A DNA stretch of 29,627 nucleotides, taken from assembly GCA_934445015.1 (NCBI GenBank), contig CAKSDJ010000016.1, forward strand, positions 1-29,627, in the 5' to 3' direction. Numbering within the stretch: the first letter of the stretch is position 1; every line of letters begins with the position of its first letter. Origin of the DNA: an uncultured Eubacteriales bacterium (lineage in GTDB: Bacteria > Bacillota > Clostridia > Oscillospirales > Acutalibacteraceae). A program made the position numbers and the translations under genes. The notes under the pieces are model-generated. The model did not search any database and was not told where the DNA came from. It saw only the letters and a list, made by a program, of their open reading frames with translations. Shown here in pieces: positions 22,942 through 29,627 of this stretch.

Positions 22942-23481
22942 ATGTCAACGCTTGGAAACGAATATAAAAATTCGATTGCCCCTGCATTGATGACCAAATT
23001 TGGCTATAAGAGCGTCATGCAGATTCCGAAGCTCGAAAAGGTTGTTATCAATGTAGGTTGCGGTGAAGCAAAAGATAACTCAAAGGTTATTGACGCCGCA
23101 ATCGGCGATTTAGGTTTAATCACCGGTCAGAAGGCCGTTCCATGCCGTGCAAAGAAGTCGGTTGCAAACTTTAAACTTCGTGCAGGTATGCCGATAGGCG
23201 CAAAGGTAACACTTCGCGGTGAAAAAATGTATGAATTTGTCGACAGACTCTTCAACGCGGCACTACCCCGTGTTCGTGACTTCAGAGGCATCAACCCCAA
23301 CTCTTTTGACGGCCGCGGCAACTATGCTATGGGCGTTAAAGAACAGTTGATTTTTCCTGAAATTGAATATGATAAAATCGACAAGGTGCGCGGTATGGAC
23401 ATTATGTTTATTACCACCGCAAAGACAGATGAAGAGGCTCGTGAACTTTTAACACTCATGGGCGCGCCGTTTGCGAGATAA
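22942..23481 (+). CDS. rplE: 50S ribosomal protein L5
   Basis: A 179-residue protein that binds 5S rRNA in the central protuberance with L18. Conserved stretches are MQIPKLEKVVINVGCGEA, FKLRAGMPIGAKVTLRG and GNYAMGVKEQLIFPEI. Length is normal. AGGAGG lies about 12 nt before the ATG, somewhat far. rpsN follows after 13 nt. Confidence 0.98.
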   Translation: MSTLGNEYKNSIAPALMTKFGYKSVMQIPKLEKVVINVGCGEAKDNSKVIDAAIGDLGLITGQKAVPCRAKKSVANFKLRAGMPIGAKVTLRGEKMYEFVDRLFNAALPRVRDFRGINPNSFDGRGNYAMGVKEQLIFPEIEYDKIDKVRGMDIMFITTAKTDEEARELLTLMGAPFAR

Positions 23482-23494
23482 GGAGTAAGGAATT

Positions 23495-23680
23495 ATGGCT
23501 AAAACATCTATGAAAGTTAAGCAGGCACGTCCCGCTAAGTTTTCTACAAGACAGTACAACAGATGTAAAATCTGCGGCCGTCCCCATGCTTATCTTCGCA
23601 AGTACGGCATCTGCCGTATATGCTTCAGAGAACTTGCTTATAAAGGCGAGATCCCCGGAGTTAAGAAGGCAAGTTGGTAA
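23495..23680 (+). CDS. rpsN: 30S ribosomal protein S14 type Z (zinc)
   Basis: A 61-residue zinc-binding S14 with four cysteines C24, C27 (CKICG) and C40, C43 (CRICF). This short form is normal in Firmicutes and needs zinc; a longer zinc-free form is used under zinc limitation in some species but is not seen here. AAGGAG precedes the ATG, though closely spaced upstream sites are also possible. Confidence 0.97.
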   Translation: MAKTSMKVKQARPAKFSTRQYNRCKICGRPHAYLRKYGICRICFRELAYKGEIPGVKKASW

Positions 23681-23709
23681 GGCGAGAATAGTCTAAGGAG
23701 GTTTACGGT

Positions 23710-24108
23710 ATGCAAATCACCGATACAATAGCAGATATGCTTACAAGAATTCGTAACGCATCTTCTGCAAAACATGATTCGGTAGATGTACCGGCGTCCA
23801 AAGTAAAAAAGGCAATAGCCCAGATTTTGCTTGACGAGGGTTACATCAGCAGTTTTACCGTTGTTGATGACGGTAAACAGGGCGTAATTAAGATCAGTTT
23901 GAAATACGGCCCCAATAAAGCACAGACCATCACAGGCATTCGCCGTGTATCAAAGCCCGGTCTGCGCATCTACACAAATGTAGAGGATATGCCTAAGGTT
24001 ATGAAAGGCCTTGGTATAGCAATTCTTTCCACCTCTAAGGGAATTATGACAGACAAGCAGGCAAGACGCGCCAACGTAGGCGGCGAAGTGCTTGCATACG
24101 TTTGGTAA
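23710..24108 (+). CDS. rpsH: 30S ribosomal protein S8
   Basis: A 132-residue protein that binds helix 21 of 16S rRNA; in E. coli it also represses the spc operon. It starts MQITDTIADMLTRIRNA and ends with the conserved STSKGIMTDKQARRANVGGE region. AGGAGG lies about 8 nt before the ATG. No S8-binding mimic could be identified in the mRNA by eye. Confidence 0.98.
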   Translation: MQITDTIADMLTRIRNASSAKHDSVDVPASKVKKAIAQILLDEGYISSFTVVDDGKQGVIKISLKYGPNKAQTITGIRRVSKPGLRIYTNVEDMPKVMKGLGIAILSTSKGIMTDKQARRANVGGEVLAYVW

Positions 24109-24122
24109 GGAGGTGCAAGGGA

Positions 24123-24671
24123 ATGTCGAGAATAGGTAAAAAACCTATCACAATACCTGCAGGTGTTGAGGTTAAAATTGACGGCAACACAGTTACCGTT
24201 AAAGGCGCAAAGGGTGAATTAAGTTACACCCATAACGCAGACATCACCGTTGCAGTTGAGGGAAACGAGATAATCGTTACCCGCCCCAGTGACGACAAGG
24301 AGCATCGCTCTTTGCACGGTCTTACACGCACACTTGTTGCAAATATGGTTAAAGGTGTTTCCGAAGGATATTCAAAAACACTTGAGATCAACGGTGTAGG
24401 TTACCGTGCACAAAAACAGGGCAATAACCTTGTTATGAACCTGGGTTATTCACATCAGGTAATCGTTCCTGAAGTTGAAGGTATAAAGATTGATGTACCT
24501 GCTGCTAACCAAATCGTTATCAGCGGTGCGGATAAGCAGTTGGTAGGCCAGTTTGCAGCCGATGTTCGCAAAAAGAGACCGCCCGAACCCTACAAGGGCA
24601 AAGGTATCAAGTACTCTGACGAGCACATCCGCCGCAAAGAAGGTAAGGCCGCTAAGGGCTCTAAGAAGTAA
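24123..24671 (+). CDS. rplF: 50S ribosomal protein L6
   Basis: A 182-residue protein near the factor-binding site of the 50S subunit. It starts MSRIGKKPITIPAGVEV and has the C-terminal RPPEPYKGKGIKYSDE motif. AAGGAGGTG lies about 7 nt before ATG 24123; the frame is also open from a TTG at 24102 inside rpsH, which is rejected because it precedes that site. Confidence 0.98.
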   Translation: MSRIGKKPITIPAGVEVKIDGNTVTVKGAKGELSYTHNADITVAVEGNEIIVTRPSDDKEHRSLHGLTRTLVANMVKGVSEGYSKTLEINGVGYRAQKQGNNLVMNLGYSHQVIVPEVEGIKIDVPAANQIVISGADKQLVGQFAADVRKKRPPEPYKGKGIKYSDEHIRRKEGKAAKGSKK

Positions 24672-24689
24672 TAAAGGAGTGTATGTAAT

Positions 24690-25049
24690 ATGGTTAGCAA
24701 ACCTAACAGTAATCAGGCAAGACTTAAACGCCATGCCCGTGTTCGCGCTAAAGTGAACGGCACAGCAGAATGTCCACGCCTTGATGTATTCCGCTCCAAC
24801 AGCAATATATACGCCCAGCTTATCGATGATGTAAACGGCGTTACACTCGCTGCAGCCGCTTCTAACGAAAAAGATTTCGGTGAAAACGGCGGCAATTGCG
24901 AGGGTGCCCGCAAGGTTGGACAGTTAATCGCTGAACGCGCTGCTGCTAAAGGTATCACAGAGGTTGTTTTTGACCGTGGCGGATACATTTATCACGGCCG
25001 TGTCAAGGAGCTTGCCGAAGGTGCCCGCGAGGGCGGCCTCAAGTTCTAA
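24690..25049 (+). CDS. rplR: 50S ribosomal protein L18
   Basis: A 119-residue protein that binds 5S rRNA in the central protuberance together with L5. The pattern RLKRHARVRAKVNGTAECPRL and the C-terminal DRGGYIYHGRVKELAEGAREGGLKF are typical. AAGGAG lies about 10 nt before the ATG. Confidence 0.97.
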   Translation: MVSKPNSNQARLKRHARVRAKVNGTAECPRLDVFRSNSNIYAQLIDDVNGVTLAAAASNEKDFGENGGNCEGARKVGQLIAERAAAKGITEVVFDRGGYIYHGRVKELAEGAREGGLKF

Positions 25050-25067
25050 GAAGGAGGAGGAATACTT

Positions 25068-25571
25068 TTGGCTACAAATATTGACGCATCAACATTAGAT
25101 TTACAGGAACGCGTAGTTTCTATAAACCGTGTATCCAAAACCGTTAAGGGCGGACGTATTATGAAATTCTCTGCTCTTGTTGTAGTAGGCGACGGCAACG
25201 GCATAGTAGGCTACGGCCTCGGTAAAGCCGGTGAAGTTCCGGATGCTATACGCAAAGGTATAGAGGATGCAAAAAAGAACCTTATCAAGGTTTCACTTAA
25301 GGGTACTACTATCCCTCACGAAATTATTGGAGAATTCGGTGCAGGCCGCGTGCTTCTTAAACCTGCCGCAACCGGTACCGGCGTTATCGCCGGCGGCGCT
25401 GTTCGTGCAGTTGTTGAAATGGTCGGCATTAAAGACATTCGTACAAAAGCACTTCGTTCTAATAATCCGTGCAATGTAGTTCGTGCAACAGTTGCAGGCC
25501 TTGCCGCTCTTCGTGATGCAAGCCAGGTTGCTGCAGTTCGTGGCAAAGACGTTAAAGAAATTATAGGTTAA
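25068..25571 (+). CDS. rpsE: 30S ribosomal protein S5
   Basis: A 167-residue protein important for decoding accuracy. The double-stranded RNA-binding fold with RVSKTVKGGRIMKFSALV and the C-terminal S5 fold with NNPCNVVRATVAGL are present. It starts with TTG at 25068: AAGGAGGAGG lies 6-7 nt before it and no ATG or GTG is suitably placed, so the rare start is well supported. Confidence 0.97.
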   Translation: MATNIDASTLDLQERVVSINRVSKTVKGGRIMKFSALVVVGDGNGIVGYGLGKAGEVPDAIRKGIEDAKKNLIKVSLKGTTIPHEIIGEFGAGRVLLKPAATGTGVIAGGAVRAVVEMVGIKDIRTKALRSNNPCNVVRATVAGLAALRDASQVAAVRGKDVKEIIG

Positions 25572-25585
25572 GGAGGAGCAGCACT

Positions 25586-25783
25586 ATGGCAACAAAGAAA
25601 AAGGCTGCCGGCCTTACTGTAAAACTCGTAAAGAGCACAATCGGTTCTAAAAAAGACCAGATTGCAACCATAGAGTCTTTAGGTCTTCACAAAGTCGGCG
25701 ATGTTAAGGTTCAGCCTGACAACGCACAGACCAGAGGTAAAATCAACAAGGTATCTCACCTTGTGAAAATAATTGAGGGCTAA
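25586..25783 (+). CDS. rpmD: 50S ribosomal protein L30
   Basis: A 65-residue protein with the typical LTVKLVKSTIGSKKDQIATIESLGLHK split across the usual spacing and the end INKVSHLVKIIEG. It has a slightly basic N-terminal extension (ATKKKAAG). AAGGAGGAG precedes the ATG. A 60-nt gap with a small CAGG/CCTG hairpin lies before rplO. Confidence 0.96.
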   Translation: MATKKKAAGLTVKLVKSTIGSKKDQIATIESLGLHKVGDVKVQPDNAQTRGKINKVSHLVKIIEG

Positions 25784-25843
25784 AAGATTTTGCACGGCGT
25801 CAGGTGAAATTCCTGTCGTCAATTAAGCAAGGAGGTGCGAACA

Positions 25844-26284
25844 ATGAAATTGCATGAATTATCTCCCGCTTTCGGCTCAACAAAAGAGTCAAAGCGCATA
25901 GGCAGAGGTCATGGTTCCGGCAACGGTAAAACTGCCGGAAAGGGTCACAAGGGTCAGAAAGCTCGTGCCGGTCACGGTATGAGAATAGGCTTTGAAGGTG
26001 GTCAGATGCCTCTTCAGAGACGTATACCTAAGCGTGGCTTTAACAATATTTTTGCTGAAGAGTGGATTGCAATCAATGTGGCTGCTCTCGAAGTATTTGA
26101 GGACGGCGCCACAGTTGATGCTGCGGCTTTGGCAGAAAAAAACATTATCAAAAACGCTGAAAAACCCGTAAAGGTTCTCGGTAACGGCAAACTTACAAAG
26201 AAGCTTACGGTTAACCTTAATGCTTTTTCTGCGTCTGCTGCAGAAAAGATTAACGCTGCCGGCGGAAAGGCTGAGGTGATCTGA
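25844..26284 (+). CDS. rplO: 50S ribosomal protein L15
   Basis: A 146-residue late-assembly protein with the glycine-rich N-terminal tail (RIGRGHGSGNGKTAGKGHKG) that threads into 23S rRNA. It starts MKLHELSPAFGS at ATG 25844, with AAGGAGGTG upstream; an in-frame GTG at 25835 lies inside that site. It ends 2 nt before the secY start. Confidence 0.97.
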   Translation: MKLHELSPAFGSTKESKRIGRGHGSGNGKTAGKGHKGQKARAGHGMRIGFEGGQMPLQRRIPKRGFNNIFAEEWIAINVAALEVFEDGATVDAAALAEKNIIKNAEKPVKVLGNGKLTKKLTVNLNAFSASAAEKINAAGGKAEVI

Positions 26285-26286
26285 GA

Positions 26287-27555
26287 ATGTTGGAAACAAT
26301 TAAAAACGCGTGGAAGGTAAAGGAAATTCGTAATAAAATTCTTTTCACCATTTTTATAATCGCAATTTTCCGCATTGGCTCAGTTATCCCTGTTCCGTAT
26401 ATCGATGTTGCGGCTTTAAAGTCGAGCGGCACAACAAATGAGTTTTTCAGTTACCTGTCAATCCTGACAGGCGGCGGTTTGGAATACGGTGCTATTTTTG
26501 CTATGTCAATTACTCCGTATATCAACGCCTCAATTATCATACAGTTACTTTGCGTGGCAATTCCCTACCTTGAGCGCCTTTCAAAAGAGGGCGAGGAGGG
26601 GCAGAAAAAACTTGCTACCATTACCAGATACACAACGGTTATTTTGGCACTTATACAAGGTATCGCTTATTTCTTCTATCTTAAAGCAAGCAATTATCTT
26701 AATGTGACAAAGGGCGTCTGGTTTGCGGCAATCGTTATTGTTTTGTCCTTTACGGCAGGTTCTGCCATTGTAATGTGGCTCGGTGAACAGATTGATGTTA
26801 AGGGTATAGGCAACGGTATCTCTATACTGCTTTTTGCAGGTATTCTTTCACGCGGTCCGCAGGCTTTTCAGGCACTGTGGTACTACTGGAAAGAATTGGA
26901 CCGCTACTTCGCGGTAATCGGTATCGTTATTGCGTTCCTGCTCATAATCGCATTCATTGTTTGGATGACAAACGCAGAACGCCGTATCCCCGTTCAGTAT
27001 GCAAAGCGTGTTGTCGGTAACAAGATGTACGGCGGTCAGAATACACATATTCCGATAAAGGTTAATATGTCCGGTGTTATGCCGGTAATCTTTGCATCAT
27101 CTATATTGATGCTTCCGACTATGATACTTAGTTTCAAGAGCAATACAACCTCTTCATTTGCTAAGTTTTTGGCGCTTTTCAGCACAAGAGGTGCTTTCTA
27201 CGCAGTGATTTACTTTATAATGATTATTGCATTTGCTTATTTCTATGCAACAATTCAGTTTAATCCCGTAGAAATGGCCAACAACCTGCGCAAAAACGGC
27301 GGCGCAATACCCGGTATCAGACCCGGTAAGCCCACTTCGGATTTTATTTCCAAAATTTTGTCAAGAATAACCTTGATGGGCGCGCTGTTTTTGAGCGTTA
27401 TCGCAATACTTCCTATAATTGTAGGTTCTGTCGGCGGAATAAATATTTCACTCGGCGGTACTTCTGTACTGATTATGGTTGGTGTTGCACTTGATACAGT
27501 TCAAAACCTTGAATCTCAGATGATGATGCGTCATTATAAGGGATTTTTGGATTGA
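26287..27555 (+). CDS. secY: Protein translocase subunit SecY
   Basis: A 422-residue channel protein with the expected ten membrane segments. It forms the SecYEG pore with SecE and SecG for secretion and membrane insertion. Typical motifs are IFRIGSVIPVPYID after the first helix, the plug-region segment GGGLEYGAIFAMSITPYINASI, and the cytosolic loop RRIPVQYAKRVVG. GAGGTG in the end of rplO precedes the ATG. Its place between rplO and adk is normal for the spc block. Confidence 0.97.
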   Translation: MLETIKNAWKVKEIRNKILFTIFIIAIFRIGSVIPVPYIDVAALKSSGTTNEFFSYLSILTGGGLEYGAIFAMSITPYINASIIIQLLCVAIPYLERLSKEGEEGQKKLATITRYTTVILALIQGIAYFFYLKASNYLNVTKGVWFAAIVIVLSFTAGSAIVMWLGEQIDVKGIGNGISILLFAGILSRGPQAFQALWYYWKELDRYFAVIGIVIAFLLIIAFIVWMTNAERRIPVQYAKRVVGNKMYGGQNTHIPIKVNMSGVMPVIFASSILMLPTMILSFKSNTTSSFAKFLALFSTRGAFYAVIYFIMIIAFAYFYATIQFNPVEMANNLRKNGGAIPGIRPGKPTSDFISKILSRITLMGALFLSVIAILPIIVGSVGGINISLGGTSVLIMVGVALDTVQNLESQMMMRHYKGFLD

Positions 27556-27575
27556 TGATCTAAGGGAGTATTAAA

Positions 27576-28211
27576 ATGAACCTAATTCTTTTAGGAGCCC
27601 CTGGTGCCGGAAAAGGCACCCAGGCAGAGATAATCTCTGAAAAATATAATATTCCTACCATCTCTACCGGCAACATAATACGTGCTGCACTTAAAAACGG
27701 TTCCGAGATGGGAATTAAGGCAAAAACTTATATTGAAAACGGTAAGTTGGTTCCGGATGATGTCGTTATCGGCATTATCAAGGAACGCCTTGCCGAGAAA
27801 GACTGTATAAACGGTTTTATACTTGACGGATTTCCGCGCACAATTCCGCAGGCGGAAGCACTCGACAATATGGGTATCGCGATTGATGCGGCACTTTCAA
27901 TTGAAGTTGAGGATTCCGAAATAGTTAAACGTATGTCTGGCAGACGCGTTTGTGAAAAATGCGGTGCAAGTTATCATACCGACTATAAAAAGCCTGCAAA
28001 TGAGGGCGTGTGTGACGCCTGCGGCGGCAAACTTGTTATCCGCAAGGATGACGAACCCGAAACGGTTCTTGAACGGCTTAAAGTTTATCACGAACAAACC
28101 GAGCCGCTTAAAAGTTATTATAGTGCTGCCGGCAAACTGCTCACAGTTAAAGGTCAGGATAAAATTGATGAAACAACTGCCCTTGTTTTAAAGGCACTTT
28201 CGGAGATATAA
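27576..28211 (+). CDS. adk: Adenylate kinase, zinc-containing LID
   Basis: A 211-residue enzyme that interconverts ATP and AMP with two ADP. The P-loop GAPGAGKGTQ lies at 7-16 and DGFPRT at 84-89. The LID domain carries four cysteines (C126, C129, C146, C149) that bind structural zinc, usual in Gram-positive enzymes. GGGAG precedes the ATG. It lies between secY and map, as is standard. Confidence 0.98.
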   Translation: MNLILLGAPGAGKGTQAEIISEKYNIPTISTGNIIRAALKNGSEMGIKAKTYIENGKLVPDDVVIGIIKERLAEKDCINGFILDGFPRTIPQAEALDNMGIAIDAALSIEVEDSEIVKRMSGRRVCEKCGASYHTDYKKPANEGVCDACGGKLVIRKDDEPETVLERLKVYHEQTEPLKSYYSAAGKLLTVKGQDKIDETTALVLKALSEI

Positions 28212-28214
28212 GTT

Positions 28215-28964
28215 ATGATAGTTCTTAAAACCGGCCGCGAGCTTAAAGTAATGCGAGAAGCTTGCAGAATATCGGCCGAAGCATTAAGATTAGCCGGCAA
28301 TGCGGTAGAGCCCGGCGTTACAACTGCCGAGCTCGACAGAATAGCCGAAAATTATATTTTAAGTCAGGGCGCAGTTCCCAACTTTAAAAATTATGAAGGC
28401 TACCCTGCAACCGCATGTATATCTATCAACAATGAGGTAATTCACGGCATACCGTCAAAAAAACGCGTTATCAGATCGGGTGACATTGTGTCAATTGATT
28501 TGGGCGCAAAGTTTGAAGGTTATCACGGCGATAATGCCGCCACTTTTGCCTGCGGTGAAATATCCGACGAGGCAAAGCGGCTGATGGATACCACGCGTGA
28601 AAGTCTTTATAAAGGCATTGAAGCGGCGGTATGCGGCGGCAGATTGGGTGATATAGGTCATTCTGTGCAACAGTATGTCGAGCGGAGGGGTTATTCCGTA
28701 GTACGGCAGTTTGTCGGTCACGGAATAGGCACCGAACTGCATGAAGCCCCCGAAGTACCCAATTATGGCATTCCCGGAAGGGGAATCCGACTTATGCCGG
28801 GCATGACACTTGCCATAGAGCCTATGGTTAACGCAGGTCACTATGATGTAAAGGTAATGCCTGACGGCTGGACAGTGCTTACAAAAGACGGTTCACTTTC
28901 AGCCCATTTCGAGCATACAATAGTAATTACGCCTGACGGCCCGCAGATTTTAACAAAACCCTGA
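28215..28964 (+). CDS. map: Methionine aminopeptidase type I
   Basis: A 249-residue enzyme that removes the first methionine from new proteins. All five metal ligands are visible: D95 (VSIDLG), D106 (GDNAAT), H169 (FVGHGIG), E202 (AIEPMV) and E233 (FEHTIV); H77 (NEVIHG) should contact substrate. It starts 3 nt after the adk stop, with the weak GGAG inside adk. It has no N-terminal zinc finger extension. Confidence 0.98.
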   Translation: MIVLKTGRELKVMREACRISAEALRLAGNAVEPGVTTAELDRIAENYILSQGAVPNFKNYEGYPATACISINNEVIHGIPSKKRVIRSGDIVSIDLGAKFEGYHGDNAATFACGEISDEAKRLMDTTRESLYKGIEAAVCGGRLGDIGHSVQQYVERRGYSVVRQFVGHGIGTELHEAPEVPNYGIPGRGIRLMPGMTLAIEPMVNAGHYDVKVMPDGWTVLTKDGSLSAHFEHTIVITPDGPQILTKP

Positions 28965-28971
28965 GGCGCCT

Positions 28972-29238
28972 ATGGTAGGAAAAATTGTATACTCGGCTGC
29001 GGGCAGAGACCGCGATAAGCCAATGGTAATAGTAAAAGAGACCGAAAACTATCTGTTAGTGTGTGACGGAAAAGAACGGCCGGTTGAGCGCCCAAAGCGC
29101 AAAAACCCGAAGCATCTTCGCTTTACCGATACTTATATTAAGCCACACCAGTTTGAATCAAACCGCGCGTTGCGAAAAACACTTAAAATTTTTGCAAGCG
29201 GTTATAAGGAGGAGAATAAATGTCAAAATCGGATATGA
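28972..29238 (+). CDS. KOW-domain RNA-binding protein (spc-operon type)
   Basis: An 88-residue basic protein with a KOW-like start (VGKIVYSAAGRDRDKPMVIVKE). Such small proteins occur between map and infA in many Firmicutes and are described as L14e/L6e/L27e-like; the role is unknown, though ribosome association is likely. The frame runs through the infA ribosome-binding site and overlaps infA by 19 nt. A weak GAGG precedes the ATG, near the map stop. Confidence 0.88.
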   Translation: MVGKIVYSAAGRDRDKPMVIVKETENYLLVCDGKERPVERPKRKNPKHLRFTDTYIKPHQFESNRALRKTLKIFASGYKEENKCQNRI

Positions 29239-29438
29239 TCGAACTTGAGGGCACCGTTGTTGAAGCAATGCCTAACGCAATGTTCAAAGTAGAAATTCAA
29301 GGCGGACATCAAATATTGGCCCACATCTCCGGTAAGTTGCGTATGAATTTCATCCGCATTCTTCCGGGCGATAAGGTTACGGTTGAAATGTCGCCGTACG
29401 ATCTGTCAAAAGGACGCATAACTTGGCGTTCAAAATAA
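29220..29438 (+). CDS. infA: Translation initiation factor IF-1
   Basis: A 72-residue OB-fold factor that binds the ribosomal A site during initiation. It starts MSKSDMIELEGTVVEAMPNAMF and ends GRITWRSK, both typical. AAGGAGGAG lies about 6 nt before the ATG, inside the end of the KOW gene. A small TGACTT/AAGTCA hairpin lies in the gap before rpmJ. Confidence 0.98.
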   Translation: MSKSDMIELEGTVVEAMPNAMFKVEIQGGHQILAHISGKLRMNFIRILPGDKVTVEMSPYDLSKGRITWRSK

Positions 29439-29502
29439 TTGACAGAAAACCGTGTGACTTGAAAAAAGTCATACCCCTAAATTTTAAGGAGGTAAAATCC
29501 AA

Positions 29503-29616
29503 ATGAAAGTCAGACCTTCTGTAAAAAAGATTTGCGAAAAATGCAAAATTATCAAGCGCAAGGGTAAAATCATGGTAATCTGTGAGAACCCCAAGCACAA
29601 ACAGCGTCAGGGTTAA
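29503..29616 (+). CDS. rpmJ: 50S ribosomal protein L36, zinc form
   Basis: A 37-residue protein that stabilises the 23S rRNA fold late in assembly. The zinc ligands are intact: C11, C14 (CEKC), C27 and H32. The start MKVRPSVKKIC follows AAGGAGG by 9 nt. Placed between infA and the expected rpsM, as in other Firmicutes. Only 11 nt of the window remain after its stop. Confidence 0.98.
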   Translation: MKVRPSVKKICEKCKIIKRKGKIMVICENPKHKQRQG

Positions 29617-29627
29617 TTACCCCGACC

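Overview
The window looks like chromosomal DNA of an uncultured Gram-positive Clostridia, most likely Oscillospirales/Ruminococcaceae. The pointers are a complete S10-spc ribosomal protein operon with the Firmicutes additions (zinc-type S14, a KOW protein between map and infA), L27 with a cleavable N-terminal extension next to its protease Prp, an L21-type mRNA leader, RicT/YaaT, MrnC, YitT, and a secreted enzyme with a dockerin tail. Nearly all of it is core genome. The accessory parts are the left edge and the surface-protein pair at 5.8-9.1 kb.

Layout. 1-1208: the N-terminal 184 codons of a tyrosine recombinase (minus strand, cut by the window edge), a tRNA-Leu(CAG) with its own promoter and terminator, and a second copy of the 5' end of that tRNA 170 bp away, enclosing a GC-rich segment. 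1209-2183 (minus): RluA-family pseudouridine synthase. 2221-5655 (plus): radC, azlC-azlD, an HD-domain hydrolase and mnmA, ending in a terminator. 5816-9182 (plus): a probable two-gene operon encoding a secreted zinc amidase with leucine-rich and Cys-rich repeats and a dockerin, followed by a membrane-anchored protein with a cohesin-like N-terminal domain. 9303-12354 (minus): an 8Fe-8S-type ferredoxin with its own promoter, and trpS-holB-ricT.

12392-13497 (plus): rplU-prp-rpmA behind a strong promoter and an L21-type leader. 13526-15718: a zinc-ribbon/DUF2007-like protein, obgE and mrnC. 15721-16634: yitT, whose ribosome-binding site is the 3' arm of the preceding terminator hairpin. 16745-17056: promoter and a long, highly structured leader. 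17057-29616: rpsJ, rplC, rplD, rplW, rplB, rpsS, rplV, rpsC, rplP, rpmC, rpsQ, rplN, rplX, rplE, rpsN, rpsH, rplF, rplR, rpsE, rpmD, rplO, secY, adk, map, KOW protein, infA and rpmJ. The window ends just before the expected rpsM.

How the genes work together. Most of the plus-strand genes make or mature ribosomes (ribosomal proteins, ObgE, MrnC, Prp, IF-1, Map) and insert proteins into the membrane (SecY). MnmA, the pseudouridine synthase and TrpS serve RNA modification and tRNA charging. The observations I rate highest are: the possible cohesin-dockerin pairing of a peptidoglycan amidase with a membrane anchor; the structured S10-operon leader ending in a terminator-like hairpin; the tRNA-Leu 5'-end duplication beside an integrase; and the mrnC/yitT hairpin that hides a ribosome-binding site. 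All functional calls come from reading the sequence and translations; no database search was run.
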